6,616 bases of DNA from contig JAPLCH010000265.1 in NCBI GenBank assembly GCA_026392325.1, positions 1 through 6,616 of the forward strand. The letters run 5' to 3'. This stretch comes from Solirubrobacterales bacterium. GTDB taxonomy: Bacteria > Actinomycetota > Thermoleophilia > Solirubrobacterales > Solirubrobacteraceae. This document shows, piece after piece, positions 1-6,376 of the stretch (position 1 is the first letter of the stretch; each line of letters begins with the position of its first letter). The notes under the pieces are model-generated. The model did no database searches. It saw nothing but the letters and a program-made list of their open reading frames with translations, and was not told where the DNA came from. A program made the translations under genes and the position numbers.

Positions 1-1795
1 ACTCCGGGCTGCGCTTGACCCCGTCGACTGGCAACTTCTGCAGTCCAACCTCACGCAGTTGAGAAAGGTCAACCTCGCCGGGAGCGCCCGTCAGAGGATC
101 CTGTGAGGAAGCACTCTTCGGGAATGCGATGACATCACGAATCGAATCGTGCCCTGCGCAGATGGCCACAAGCCGGTCCAGACCGAGCGCGATGCCTCCG
201 CGGGGAGGCGCGCCCTGACGGAGTGCCCTTAGGAGGAAGCCAAACCTGTCCTCGGCCTCATCAGCTGACATGCCGATGATCTCAAGCACCTCGCCCTGCA
301 CCTTCGAGTCATGGATTCGGATCGACCCGCCACCTATCTCAGTGCCGTCAAGAACAATGTCGTAGGCACGCGACTTAAGCGCCCCGGGGTCGGAAAGGTC
401 ACCCGATGGGGCTGTGAACGGATGGTGCAACGCGGTCCAGCGCTCTCCGTCAGCGTCCTTCTCAAACATTGGAAAGTCCGTGATCCAAAGAGCCTCATGC
501 TGTCCTTCAGGCACCAGACCGCGACGGTCCGCCAAATCAAGGCGTACCGCACTCAGAGCGGCAGCTGCGGTTGCCTTGCGATCAGCAACCAGGAGCATCA
601 GATCTCCCTCTGCTGCACCAAGAGCCTCGATCACTCCCTGCCTCTCTGCGTCAGAAAGGAATTTCCCTACCGGGGATCGCCAAGCAGAATCGGCTTCAAC
701 AAAGGCCCAGACAAGCCCGCCGGCCCCATGCCTCTTGGCCAAGTCCGTCAGCTTGTCAAGCTCCGACCGCGGAACCTCTGCTGCTCCAGCGTTGATTCCC
801 CAGACGACACCGCCTGAATCGAGAGCCCCGCGAAACACCTTGAACTCAGTTGATGCGAGCGCACCGCCGACATCCGAGAGCTCAAGTCCAAAGCGCGTAT
901 CGGGTCGATCGTTCCCGAAGCGAGAGATGGACTCCTCATGGGACATTCTCGGCCACGGAGCCGGGTTGACAGTCATGCCCGTCGCAGTAAAGACTTCGGT
1001 GAGAACAGTCTCCGTAACCTCAATCACGTCGTCTTCCTCGACGAACGACATCTCGAGGTCAAGCTGAGTGAACTCCGGCTGACGGTCAGCCCGGAGATCC
1101 TCATCCCGGAAGCAGCGGGCTATTTGGTAGTAGCGCTCGATGCCACCGACCATAAGAAGCTGTTTGAAGAGCTGGGGAGACTGAGGAAGTGCGAAGAAAT
1201 TCCCTGGTGACGTCCGCGCCGGAACCAGGAAGTCGCGTGCTCCCTCCGGCGTGGACTTGGTGAGCACCGGAGTTTCAACCTCAGTGAATTCGCGACCGTC
1301 AAGAACCCGTCGAATTGCCTTCGTTGCTTCGTGCCTCATCCTGAGAGCACGAGTAAGCGCAGGCCTACGAAGATCAATTGCACGGTTCTTCAGCCGGATC
1401 AGCTCATCAACAGGACCGTCCTCGTCAACAGGAAACGGTGGAGTCTCCGCTGCGGCGAGAAGCTCAACGCTCTTGACGGAAAGCTCAACAGCTCCAGTGG
1501 GAACATCCTCATTCAACTGAGCTGCATCACGAAGGACAAGCGACCCGGAGGCTTGGATTACATCCTCTGGACGAAGGTCACCAGCAACCAAATGAGCCTC
1601 GGGGGCATCCTCCGGATGGAAGACAAGCTGAAGCAAGCCGCTCCGATCGCGAAGGTCGATAAATACAAGGCCACCATGATCACGACGCCTGTGAACCCAG
1701 CCTGAAACTGTTACATCGGCTGTCCCGCCGGCATCTTCGGCCCGAAGGTCGCCGGCCCAGTTGGTCCTATATCTGTTGACTTCGATTGAGCTCAT
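1..1795 (-). CDS. aspS: Aspartyl-tRNA synthetase, C-terminus cut by the window edge; probably non-discriminating
   Basis: This cytoplasmic class IIb synthetase charges tRNA with aspartate. The frame is open from ATG at 1795 to the left edge, giving 598 residues. Bacterial AspRS is about 590-600 residues, so only a short tail should be missing. Seen in order: the OB-fold anticodon-binding domain (about 25-115, with GWVHRRRDHGG at 32-42); the flipping loop TPEGARDFLVP (182-192); QSPQLFKQ (205-212); motif 2 FRDEDLRADRQPEFTQ (229-244, Arg230); the bacterial insertion domain; DFPMFE, HHPFTAP and the EIGGGSIRIH strand; and motif 3 GLDR (538-541). His40 in RDHGG sits where E. coli has Leu30. His there is associated with non-discriminating enzymes that also charge tRNA-Asn. 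The ATG overlaps the hisS stop (ATGA), and an AGGGA lies about 10 bases upstream, so translation is probably coupled to hisS. The identity is certain; the relaxed specificity is inferred. Confidence 0.97.
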   Translation of the reverse strand, partial: MSSIEVNRYRTNWAGDLRAEDAGGTADVTVSGWVHRRRDHGGLVFIDLRDRSGLLQLVFHPEDAPEAHLVAGDLRPEDVIQASGSLVLRDAAQLNEDVPTGAVELSVKSVELLAAAETPPFPVDEDGPVDELIRLKNRAIDLRRPALTRALRMRHEATKAIRRVLDGREFTEVETPVLTKSTPEGARDFLVPARTSPGNFFALPQSPQLFKQLLMVGGIERYYQIARCFRDEDLRADRQPEFTQLDLEMSFVEEDDVIEVTETVLTEVFTATGMTVNPAPWPRMSHEESISRFGNDRPDTRFGLELSDVGGALASTEFKVFRGALDSGGVVWGINAGAAEVPRSELDKLTDLAKRHGAGGLVWAFVEADSAWRSPVGKFLSDAERQGVIEALGAAEGDLMLLVADRKATAAAALSAVRLDLADRRGLVPEGQHEALWITDFPMFEKDADGERWTALHHPFTAPSGDLSDPGALKSRAYDIVLDGTEIGGGSIRIHDSKVQGEVLEIIGMSADEAEDRFGFLLRALRQGAPPRGGIALGLDRLVAICAGHDSIRDVIAFPKSASSQDPLTGAPGEVDLSQLREVGLQKLPVDGVKRSPE

Positions 1796-3039
1796 GACTG
1801 CATCTTCCCTGCAATCGAATCAAGAAGCGCGCCGGTCGATTCAAATGCTGTCTGCTCGCCGCTCTGAAGGTCCTTGAGCTCAATGCTGTCGGAGGCAATC
1901 AACGCAACCGCCTTGGCGCCAATCCGATCGGCATGCTTCAACGAGGCCTTGACTGACCTCCCTGATGCTTCAAGCCTGGCCTCAAGGCCAGCTTGGCGGG
2001 CATGATGGGCTAGCCCGAATGCCTGATCCAAACGCTGTCCTTCAATCGAGACGACAAGAAGGTCGCACTCTGAACTGGAAGGGGCTGCATCACCCTGGGC
2101 CAGGAGGATGCGCTCAACCCCAGCAGCCCAGCCAATGCCCGGAGTTTCAGGTCCCCCAAGCAGACCGATCAGGCCGTCGTAGCGCCCTCCTCCTCCAACC
2201 CCACTCTGTGCTCCCAAACTGTCCGAATTGAACTCAAAGACGGTTCGCCCGTAGTAATCAAGCCCACGGACAAGCTTTGGGTCAACCGTGAAGTTGACAC
2301 CAGCGGCGGTAAGGAGCTCCTTCACCGTGTCGAAGTGGTCCAGATCGTCGGCGTCGAGGGAATCGATCAGGAGTGGAGCGTTCGCCATCACCTCCTGGGT
2401 TCCAGGGTGTGAGCTGTCGAACGCCCTCAGTGGATTGGCATCAATCCGTGATCGGACCTCATCGCTCAGTTCACCCTCCCGTTCGCGCAGGTGAGCGATC
2501 AAGATCTCGCGATACGAGGCTCGGGCTGCGATCGAGCCGAGGGTTCCGAGATTGAGCTGAAGGCCCTGAACTCCAAGCACTTCCAGAAGCTCGGCCAGAA
2601 GTGTGACCATCTCTGCGTCAAGTTCGGGTCGATCTGAACCAAATGCCTCTGCTCCAATCTGATGGAACTGCCGAAACCTGCCTGCCTGCGGGGCCTCATG
2701 CCGGAAAAAAGAACCCGAATACCAGAGCCGAACAGGCTGTTGCAGCTTGTGCATTCCATGTTCGATATACGCCCTGGAGACAGGCGCAGTCCCCTCCGGC
2801 CTCAAGGTCATGGAGCGACCGCCGCCGTCATCAAACGAATACATCTCTTTCGCGACGATGTCGGTGGATTCACCTACGCCGCGCGAGAACAATTCCGTTG
2901 ATTCGAATATCGGCGTTTCAATCCGCTGGTATCCGGCCCTGCCAAGAATCCTCGCGGCCTCTGCTTCCACCTTGGCGTAGCCAGGCGCGGAAACGGGCAG
3001 GACATCAAATGTCCCCTTCGGGGCGCGAATTTCACTCAC
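1792..3039 (-). CDS. hisS: Histidyl-tRNA synthetase
   Basis: This class IIa synthetase attaches histidine to tRNA-His in the cytoplasm. The 415 residues match the usual bacterial length. Visible elements: the N-terminal PKGTFDVLP (7-15); motif 1 region (about 40-60); TLRPEGTAPVSRA (78-90); motif 2 with SGSFFRHEAPQAGRFRQFHQ (108-127, Arg113); the histidine-specific HisA block LVRGLDYYGRTVFEF (256-270, with catalytic Arg258); HisB GGGRYDGL (283-290); motif 3 around GIGWAAGVER (301-310); and a C-terminal anticodon-binding domain from about 325, including LKDLQSGEQ (388-396). The start is GTG at 3039, inside a GTGA overlap with the full reading frame of the upstream hydrolase gene. A weak AAGG lies about 9 bases upstream. 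Only a poor ribosome site of its own is visible, so translation probably depends partly on coupling; the amber codon 96 bases upstream is therefore relevant. The stop overlaps the aspS start by four bases. Confidence 0.98.
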   Translation of the reverse strand: MSEIRAPKGTFDVLPVSAPGYAKVEAEAARILGRAGYQRIETPIFESTELFSRGVGESTDIVAKEMYSFDDGGGRSMTLRPEGTAPVSRAYIEHGMHKLQQPVRLWYSGSFFRHEAPQAGRFRQFHQIGAEAFGSDRPELDAEMVTLLAELLEVLGVQGLQLNLGTLGSIAARASYREILIAHLREREGELSDEVRSRIDANPLRAFDSSHPGTQEVMANAPLLIDSLDADDLDHFDTVKELLTAAGVNFTVDPKLVRGLDYYGRTVFEFNSDSLGAQSGVGGGGRYDGLIGLLGGPETPGIGWAAGVERILLAQGDAAPSSSECDLLVVSIEGQRLDQAFGLAHHARQAGLEARLEASGRSVKASLKHADRIGAKAVALIASDSIELKDLQSGEQTAFESTGALLDSIAGKMQS

Positions 3040-3677
3040 TGCGTGATGCCTTGGAGGAATGGGTTCGTCGCCCGCTCAGCCCCAAGCGTTGTTGCAGGAC
3101 CATGCCCTGGGTGCACAACCGCCGAGTCCGGCTAGGTGTCCATAAGAGAAGCAATTGACTGAATCAAAGTTGGGCCATCCCCGCCGGGCAGATCTGTCCT
3201 GCCAACGGAACCTTGGAAGAGGACATCACCGGCAATCAGTGTCTCGCCCTCATCAAGCACGAAAGTCATGTGTCCAGGGCTGTGACCTGGAGTGTGGACG
3301 ACATCAATCTTCAAGCCCGCAAGCTCAAGCGTCTCCCCTCCCGAAAGAAGATGATCCGCCTCATAGCTTTCAAATGGCCCGAAGCCCGGCCACGGCACAA
3401 AGTCCATGATGTTCGCGAGAACCTCGCGTTCAATCTCCGGGCACCAAACCTCTGCCCCGGAATGCCTCGCCAGTGGTGTCACGGCTCCCGTGTGATCAAA
3501 GTGAGTGTGGGTCAGGAGGATTGCACTGCAGGTAAGCCCAAGATCGTTCAATCCCGAATTGAGCGTCTCAAATTCGTCGCCCGGGTCAACAACCACGCAC
3601 TCGGTTGACCCTTCGGCATGAAGAAAGTGGCAGTTCTCGGCGACCGGGCCAACAGTAAAAGAACTGACGCGCGTCAC
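3036..3677 (-). CDS. MBL-fold (glyoxalase II-like) hydrolase interrupted by an in-frame amber codon
   Basis: A metallo-beta-lactamase-fold hydrolase of the small glyoxalase II/GloC-like type. Such enzymes hydrolyse thioesters such as S-lactoylglutathione or related thiol adducts; the substrate here is unknown. From GTG 3677 the frame gives 181 residues before TAG at 3132-3134. Metal-ligand motifs seen: HTHFDH (57-62), His132 in HTPGHSPGH (128-136) and Asp151 in AGDVLF. The final ligand motif PGHG (His192) lies only after the TAG, in 31 further in-frame residues that also include ATTLGAERATNPFLQG, the typical end of this family. The extended frame stops at 3036 in a GTGA overlap with hisS and gives about 213 residues, the normal length. 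The product is either truncated and probably inactive, a product of amber suppression or readthrough, or the TAG is a sequencing or assembly error. The start is set by an AGGAGG 7 bases upstream and a GTGA overlap with the preceding gene. The family assignment is firm; function of this allele is uncertain. Confidence 0.9.
3132..3134 (-). other. In-frame amber (TAG) codon inside the MBL hydrolase gene
   Basis: Codon 182 of the hydrolase frame reads TAG, between ATG-GAC-ACC and CCG-GAC-TCG. No frame change occurs: both sides are in the same frame, so this is a substitution rather than an indel. Homologues typically have Leu before Pro-Asp here, and TTG to TAG is one base. The oxidase gene at 5273-6364 ends in TAG, and reading through it would run straight into the tRNA, so TAG works as a stop in this genome. 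Confidence 0.85.
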
Positions 3678-4048
3678 TTGGACTCCTCCTGCTGTTTCCG
3701 CATCCGACGACGGTGCATCCACATGTCCGTATAGAAGCCGAGTGGCGTGTAGAGGCCAATCATCAAAACGGCCACGATCGCCGAAGACTGCGGCGGCCGT
3801 TTGAAGAACAGCACGAGAAAACCGAAGAAGGCTCCTGAGGCGAGCACGGCGCGAACCCCGGCACTGCGCCAGGTTGGCGGCTGGTCAAGTCGGTTCAGCC
3901 GCTCTCCGGATTTCCCGGCTCCAGCTGCTTTCTTACCGCCCGTCTTTTCCTCTGCACTCGGCTTTCTACCGGTCCGACCGCGCGACTCAACCATGCCGGC
4001 GGCATTGCCCCGGTGCTTCGTCTTGCGTTTGCGTTTCGTGTTGGCCAT
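3674..4048 (-). CDS. Small basic protein with two predicted membrane helices, function unknown
   Basis: The product is 124 residues, starting at ATG 4048. The N-terminus is strongly basic and probably disordered (KRKRKTKHRGNAAG at 5-18, then RGRTGRKP at 23-30 and a Lys/Gly/Ala-rich stretch to about 50). After QPPTWR (56-61) come two hydrophobic segments, about 65-82 and 88-107, joined by a short KRPPQ turn. The C-terminus is again basic (HRRRMRK at 112-118). Charge distribution suggests both ends are cytoplasmic with a hairpin in the membrane. The KHRGNAAG...GRTGRKP opening recalls conserved hypothetical proteins I associate with Thermoleophilia; no function is known to me. The start shares one base with the preceding stop (TGATG) and the stop overlaps the MBL start (GTGA), so it is an integral operon member. 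An upstream TTG at 4078 is possible but unlikely. Nucleic-acid or ribosome contact by the basic tail is speculation. Confidence 0.85.
   Translation of the reverse strand: MANTKRKRKTKHRGNAAGMVESRGRTGRKPSAEEKTGGKKAAGAGKSGERLNRLDQPPTWRSAGVRAVLASGAFFGFLVLFFKRPPQSSAIVAVLMIGLYTPLGFYTDMWMHRRRMRKQQEESK
3685..3690 (-). promoter_or_regulatory. Strong ribosome binding site of the MBL hydrolase gene
   Basis: On the minus strand AGGAGG is followed by seven bases and then GTG at 3677. This is a consensus Shine-Dalgarno at ideal spacing, located inside the last codons of the upstream membrane-protein gene. It favours GTG 3677 over the upstream in-frame ATG at 3722, which would add 15 unconserved-looking residues and deepen the overlap with the preceding gene. 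Confidence 0.8.
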
Positions 4049-4935
4049 CAGTCGGTGATCCCATGGAACCTTAGACAACCCTCTACCGACCTCCGTTGTG
4101 GATCGAAATCGGGCATCTCCAGCTCGCCTGGAATCCGGCCAATTACTGCCTCCTGCGCAAGGCCAATCAGCTCGCCTGATGTGACCTGATGTTCCGCAGA
4201 CACGGCCTCATAAACCTCACGGATTCCCACGAGCTGAGGCTGCTCAAGATTGAACGAAAGCTGTACCCGGCTGACTGAGGCGAGCTGAAGTGCGAGTGCC
4301 CGTACTCCAGGAAGGCCTCCCGGGGTTGCCTCCCGCAGCCTGACTGCAGTTTCCTCAGCCTCCTCAAATGATTCCCCGGCCACGAGAAGAAGGTTGAACG
4401 CAACAAGTGGAGGCCGCGCGCAGCAGAGCACGGCCCCAGTTTTTGGGGACAGGGAGGCAGGACCGAAGTCGGGGCGAAGACTCCCCGCCATCACGCGCCC
4501 ACTAAGCCCTGAAAGGCCACCTCGACGCAGCTCCGCCCTGCTTCGCCCATCTCCAAGCAGGCCATAGAGAAAGACTGGGCTGCCAGCCCGTTCAAGCTTG
4601 CCAGCTGCGGTCAGAGCCTCAGCGCATGCCGCGCCCCGGCGACCGGAATCCAGATAAACAAACGGAGCAACATCCATGACCCCAACGTGCGGGTGAACCC
4701 CATCATTCTTGTCGAGCTTGATCATTGAGCTAGCCACTCGGTATCCAGCCTCGATTGCGTCACTTAAGACGCCCTGGGGTCCAGCCAGTGTGTGCACGCT
4801 GCGCCCGTGGTCAGCGTCCGAATGCTCATCGAGCACCACGGCACCCGCAGTCTCATAGGCGCCACGAATCGACGCGATCACAAATGGGTCGCTGCCTTCC
4901 GAAACATTTGGGATTGACAAGAGAATGTCCCGCAT
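4048..4935 (-). CDS. ftcD: Formiminotransferase-family protein (glutamate formimidoyltransferase-like)
   Basis: It matches the formiminotransferase part of FTCD, which moves the formimino group from formiminoglutamate to tetrahydrofolate in histidine breakdown. There are 295 residues from ATG 4935, and no cyclodeaminase domain. Seen: IPNVSEG (8-14, family PNFSEG), DEHSDADHGRSVHTLAG (36-52), HPHVGVMDVAPF (81-92), RRGG-L-GL, PDFGP, ARPPLVAFN, and GLPGVRALALQL. His81 corresponds to the proposed catalytic His82 of the pig enzyme. The usual following Arg (HPRMG) is His here, and the preceding His-rich stretch is DKND. No hut genes are nearby and the gene heads an operon leading to hisS and aspS, so a role other than histidine degradation is possible. 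Upstream in-frame codons to 4986 lie inside the divergent gene and lack family similarity. No well-spaced Shine-Dalgarno exists; the message may be leaderless. Confidence 0.88.
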   Translation of the reverse strand: MRDILLSIPNVSEGSDPFVIASIRGAYETAGAVVLDEHSDADHGRSVHTLAGPQGVLSDAIEAGYRVASSMIKLDKNDGVHPHVGVMDVAPFVYLDSGRRGAACAEALTAAGKLERAGSPVFLYGLLGDGRSRAELRRGGLSGLSGRVMAGSLRPDFGPASLSPKTGAVLCCARPPLVAFNLLLVAGESFEEAEETAVRLREATPGGLPGVRALALQLASVSRVQLSFNLEQPQLVGIREVYEAVSAEHQVTSGELIGLAQEAVIGRIPGELEMPDFDPQRRSVEGCLRFHGITD

Positions 4936-4958
4936 GGAGGGAGAGTAGCCTCCGCAAG
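4936..4958. promoter_or_regulatory. 23-bp divergent spacer with back-to-back TANNNT promoter elements
   Basis: Only 23 bases separate the two start codons (ATG 4935 minus, ATG 4959 plus). TAGCCT on the plus strand (4946-4951) ends seven bases before the plus ATG. TACTCT on the minus strand (4947-4942) ends six bases before the minus ATG. Both fit the actinobacterial -10 pattern TANNNT, at the spacing expected if transcription starts at the A of each ATG, giving leaderless mRNAs. The two elements share the central TA pair. A GGAGG/CCTCC inverted repeat (4936-4940 and 4949-4953) flanks them, but each half is too far from its start codon (13 and 18 bases) to be a good ribosome site. No clear -35 boxes are recognised. 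Promoter function is inferred. Confidence 0.45.
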
Positions 4959-5270
4959 ATGAAAATCTACGTTTGCTACGGAACATGGCTCAATACACCA
5001 GGCGTCACGCAGGTCACGGGCCACAAGCATGTTTGCGGCGAGGCTTACGAATCGCTCGTTGAGGCCGGCCACAAGCCAGAGGCCATCAACTCTTACGGGT
5101 TTGGACTTCTCCCAGAGTGGATGAACCGAAGCAAGGGCCGACGTGAAGTGCGAAAGCTGACTGGTCAGCAATGGGTTCCAGTACTAGTCACAGATGATGG
5201 AACAGTGATCTCAGGATCCCGCAAGATCATTGACTGGGCAGCCGCAAACCCAGCTACTGACACGCCCTGA
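4959..5270 (+). CDS. Small thioredoxin/GST N-terminal-like protein
   Basis: The product is 103 residues from ATG 4959. The pattern fits a stand-alone glutaredoxin or GST N-terminal domain: an opening beta strand (MKIYVCYGT), a Cys-Gly at 26-27 (HKHVCGEA) at the likely start of helix 1 where Grx/GST proteins place the thiol-reactive residue, then GRREV-KLTG and WVPVLV (72-77) with the probable cis-proline Pro74, followed by DDGTVISGSRKIIDWA, the usual strand-turn-helix ending with a Ser motif. There is no CxxC, so any redox role would be monothiol. No GST C-terminal helical domain is present, so a classical glutathione transferase is unlikely. The stop is two bases before the oxidase start, implying one transcript. 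Similar short proteins occur, from memory, in Thermoleophilia. No convincing Shine-Dalgarno is present. The fold is likely; the function is unknown. Confidence 0.8.
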   Translation: MKIYVCYGTWLNTPGVTQVTGHKHVCGEAYESLVEAGHKPEAINSYGFGLLPEWMNRSKGRREVRKLTGQQWVPVLVTDDGTVISGSRKIIDWAAANPATDTP

Positions 5271-5272
5271 CA

Positions 5273-6364
5273 GTGGACCGGCAGGACCTCCCAAAAACTC
5301 TCCGGGAATTCGAAGCTCGCTTCGCCCAAACGCTCCCTGAGGGACCGACTGCCTATTTTTCAGGAGCTTCCGCTGACGAGATAACCCTCAGGTCAAACAC
5401 TGACGCTTGGTCACAGCTGGAAATCTTCCCCCGAGTTCTCGTGGATGTCAGCACCAGAGACCCTTCAGTCCGCCTTCTGGGCTCACAGCGCCCCCATCCC
5501 CTCGTTGTTGCCCCAACCGCCTACCACGGCCTTGCCCACCCTCGGGCGGAAGAGGCAACAGCCGCGGGAGCGGCACAGACACAAACGCCTTACACCCTCT
5601 CCACTCTCGCCACGAGACGCCCCGCTGACGTGGCGAAGGCGGCCCCCAACGGCTCAAACTGGTTTCAGATTTACCGTTTCAAGGACAGGGCTATCTCAGA
5701 CAGCCTGATGGCAGAAGCCATCGAGTCCGGCTTTGAGGCTCTTGTCTTAACCGTTGACCTTCCACTCCTTGGGAGGCGCGACAGGGAGCTTGAGTCGAAT
5801 TTCACGATTGGAGATGCCTCCCTCGTCCCAGGCGTAAGCGATGCATCTATTACTGGCGAGATCTCAATGCAGGACACAGCAGACCTGATTGACCCGAGCC
5901 TGACCTGGAAGGACGTGGAGGAGCTGTCTGAGCGGAGTCCGCTTCCAGTCATTCTGAAGGGAATCCTCCGTCCTGACGACGCGCTGCAAGCCATTGCCTG
6001 CGGAGCAGCAGGAGTGGTTGTTTCCAACCATGGCGGCAGGCAGCTCGACACAACACCAGCCACAGCAACAGTGCTTGAGGGGATCCGCGATGCGCTCGGG
6101 CCGGACCCGACAGTGCTCGTTGATGGAGGGATCCGACGCGGAACTGATGTCCTCAAAGCGCTTGTGCTCGGAGCAGACGCAGTCATGGTCGGACGCCCTG
6201 TGATCTGGGGCCTCGCAACTGCTGGAGAGGCTGGCGTCGCTGCGGTTCTCAACATCCTTCTGGACGAATTTGACCGGGCGCTCGCTCTATCCGGATGCCC
6301 ACAAGCCTCTGACTTGGCGGGAAGATTTGATCTCGTCCCAACATCGGCTCGCCCTCGTCACTAG
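5273..6364 (+). CDS. FMN-dependent alpha-hydroxy-acid dehydrogenase/oxidase
   Basis: A TIM-barrel flavoenzyme of the glycolate oxidase/L-lactate dehydrogenase (LldD) family, oxidising an L-2-hydroxy acid to the 2-oxo acid. The 363 residues from GTG 5273 are of normal length. The catalytic set is complete: Tyr28 (in AYFSGA, aligned through ITLRSN), Tyr134 in WFQIYRFKDR, Asp162 in LTVDLP, Arg169 in GRRDRE, Lys229 in LKGIL, His253 and Arg256 in SNHGGRQLD. The FMN-phosphate loop is DGGIRRGTDVLKALVLGADAV (from 284), followed by VGRP. No N-terminal cytochrome b2 domain or signal peptide is seen, so it is probably cytoplasmic or peripherally attached. Substrate (lactate, glycolate, mandelate or longer acids) and acceptor (oxygen or quinone) cannot be read from the sequence. 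The start is two bases after the preceding stop and lacks a Shine-Dalgarno, suggesting reinitiation. It ends in TAG, 12 bases before the tRNA. Confidence 0.95.
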   Translation: MDRQDLPKTLREFEARFAQTLPEGPTAYFSGASADEITLRSNTDAWSQLEIFPRVLVDVSTRDPSVRLLGSQRPHPLVVAPTAYHGLAHPRAEEATAAGAAQTQTPYTLSTLATRRPADVAKAAPNGSNWFQIYRFKDRAISDSLMAEAIESGFEALVLTVDLPLLGRRDRELESNFTIGDASLVPGVSDASITGEISMQDTADLIDPSLTWKDVEELSERSPLPVILKGILRPDDALQAIACGAAGVVVSNHGGRQLDTTPATATVLEGIRDALGPDPTVLVDGGIRRGTDVLKALVLGADAVMVGRPVIWGLATAGEAGVAAVLNILLDEFDRALALSGCPQASDLAGRFDLVPTSARPRH

Positions 6365-6376
6365 ACTGCGCCCCCT

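Noticed and set aside
414..1067. Long plus-strand open frame opposite aspS (others at 311-817, 1331-1705, 2643-3158, 5671-6255)
   Set aside because: Each lies antisense to a gene with clear family motifs, has low-complexity Ser/Arg/Pro-rich composition and no recognisable domain. They are shadows of strong codon bias.
3132..3134. Genome-wide reassignment of TAG, or pyrrolysine
   Set aside because: The oxidase gene ends in TAG directly before a tRNA, so TAG terminates here. Pyrrolysine is not expected in this lineage or at this position, where homologues tend to have Leu.
3678..3722. Upstream ATG start for the MBL hydrolase
   Set aside because: It adds 15 residues with no similarity to the family opening and overlaps the preceding gene deeply, while GTG 3677 has a perfect AGGAGG and a GTGA junction.
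4049..4078. TTG start at 4078 for the small membrane protein
   Set aside because: The extra ten residues are just the end of the preceding gene in another frame; the ATG in the TGATG junction matches the basic N-terminus expected.
4936..4986. Upstream extension of the formiminotransferase to 4986, and of the thioredoxin-fold gene back to 4755
   Set aside because: Both extensions would run into the opposite divergent gene, and the added residues do not resemble either family; IPNVSEG and MKIYVC are natural N-termini.
6362..6367. TAGACT as a -10 box of a tRNA promoter
   Set aside because: Spacing to the tRNA is plausible, but it is the oxidase stop codon region and no -35-like hexamer lies at the right distance.
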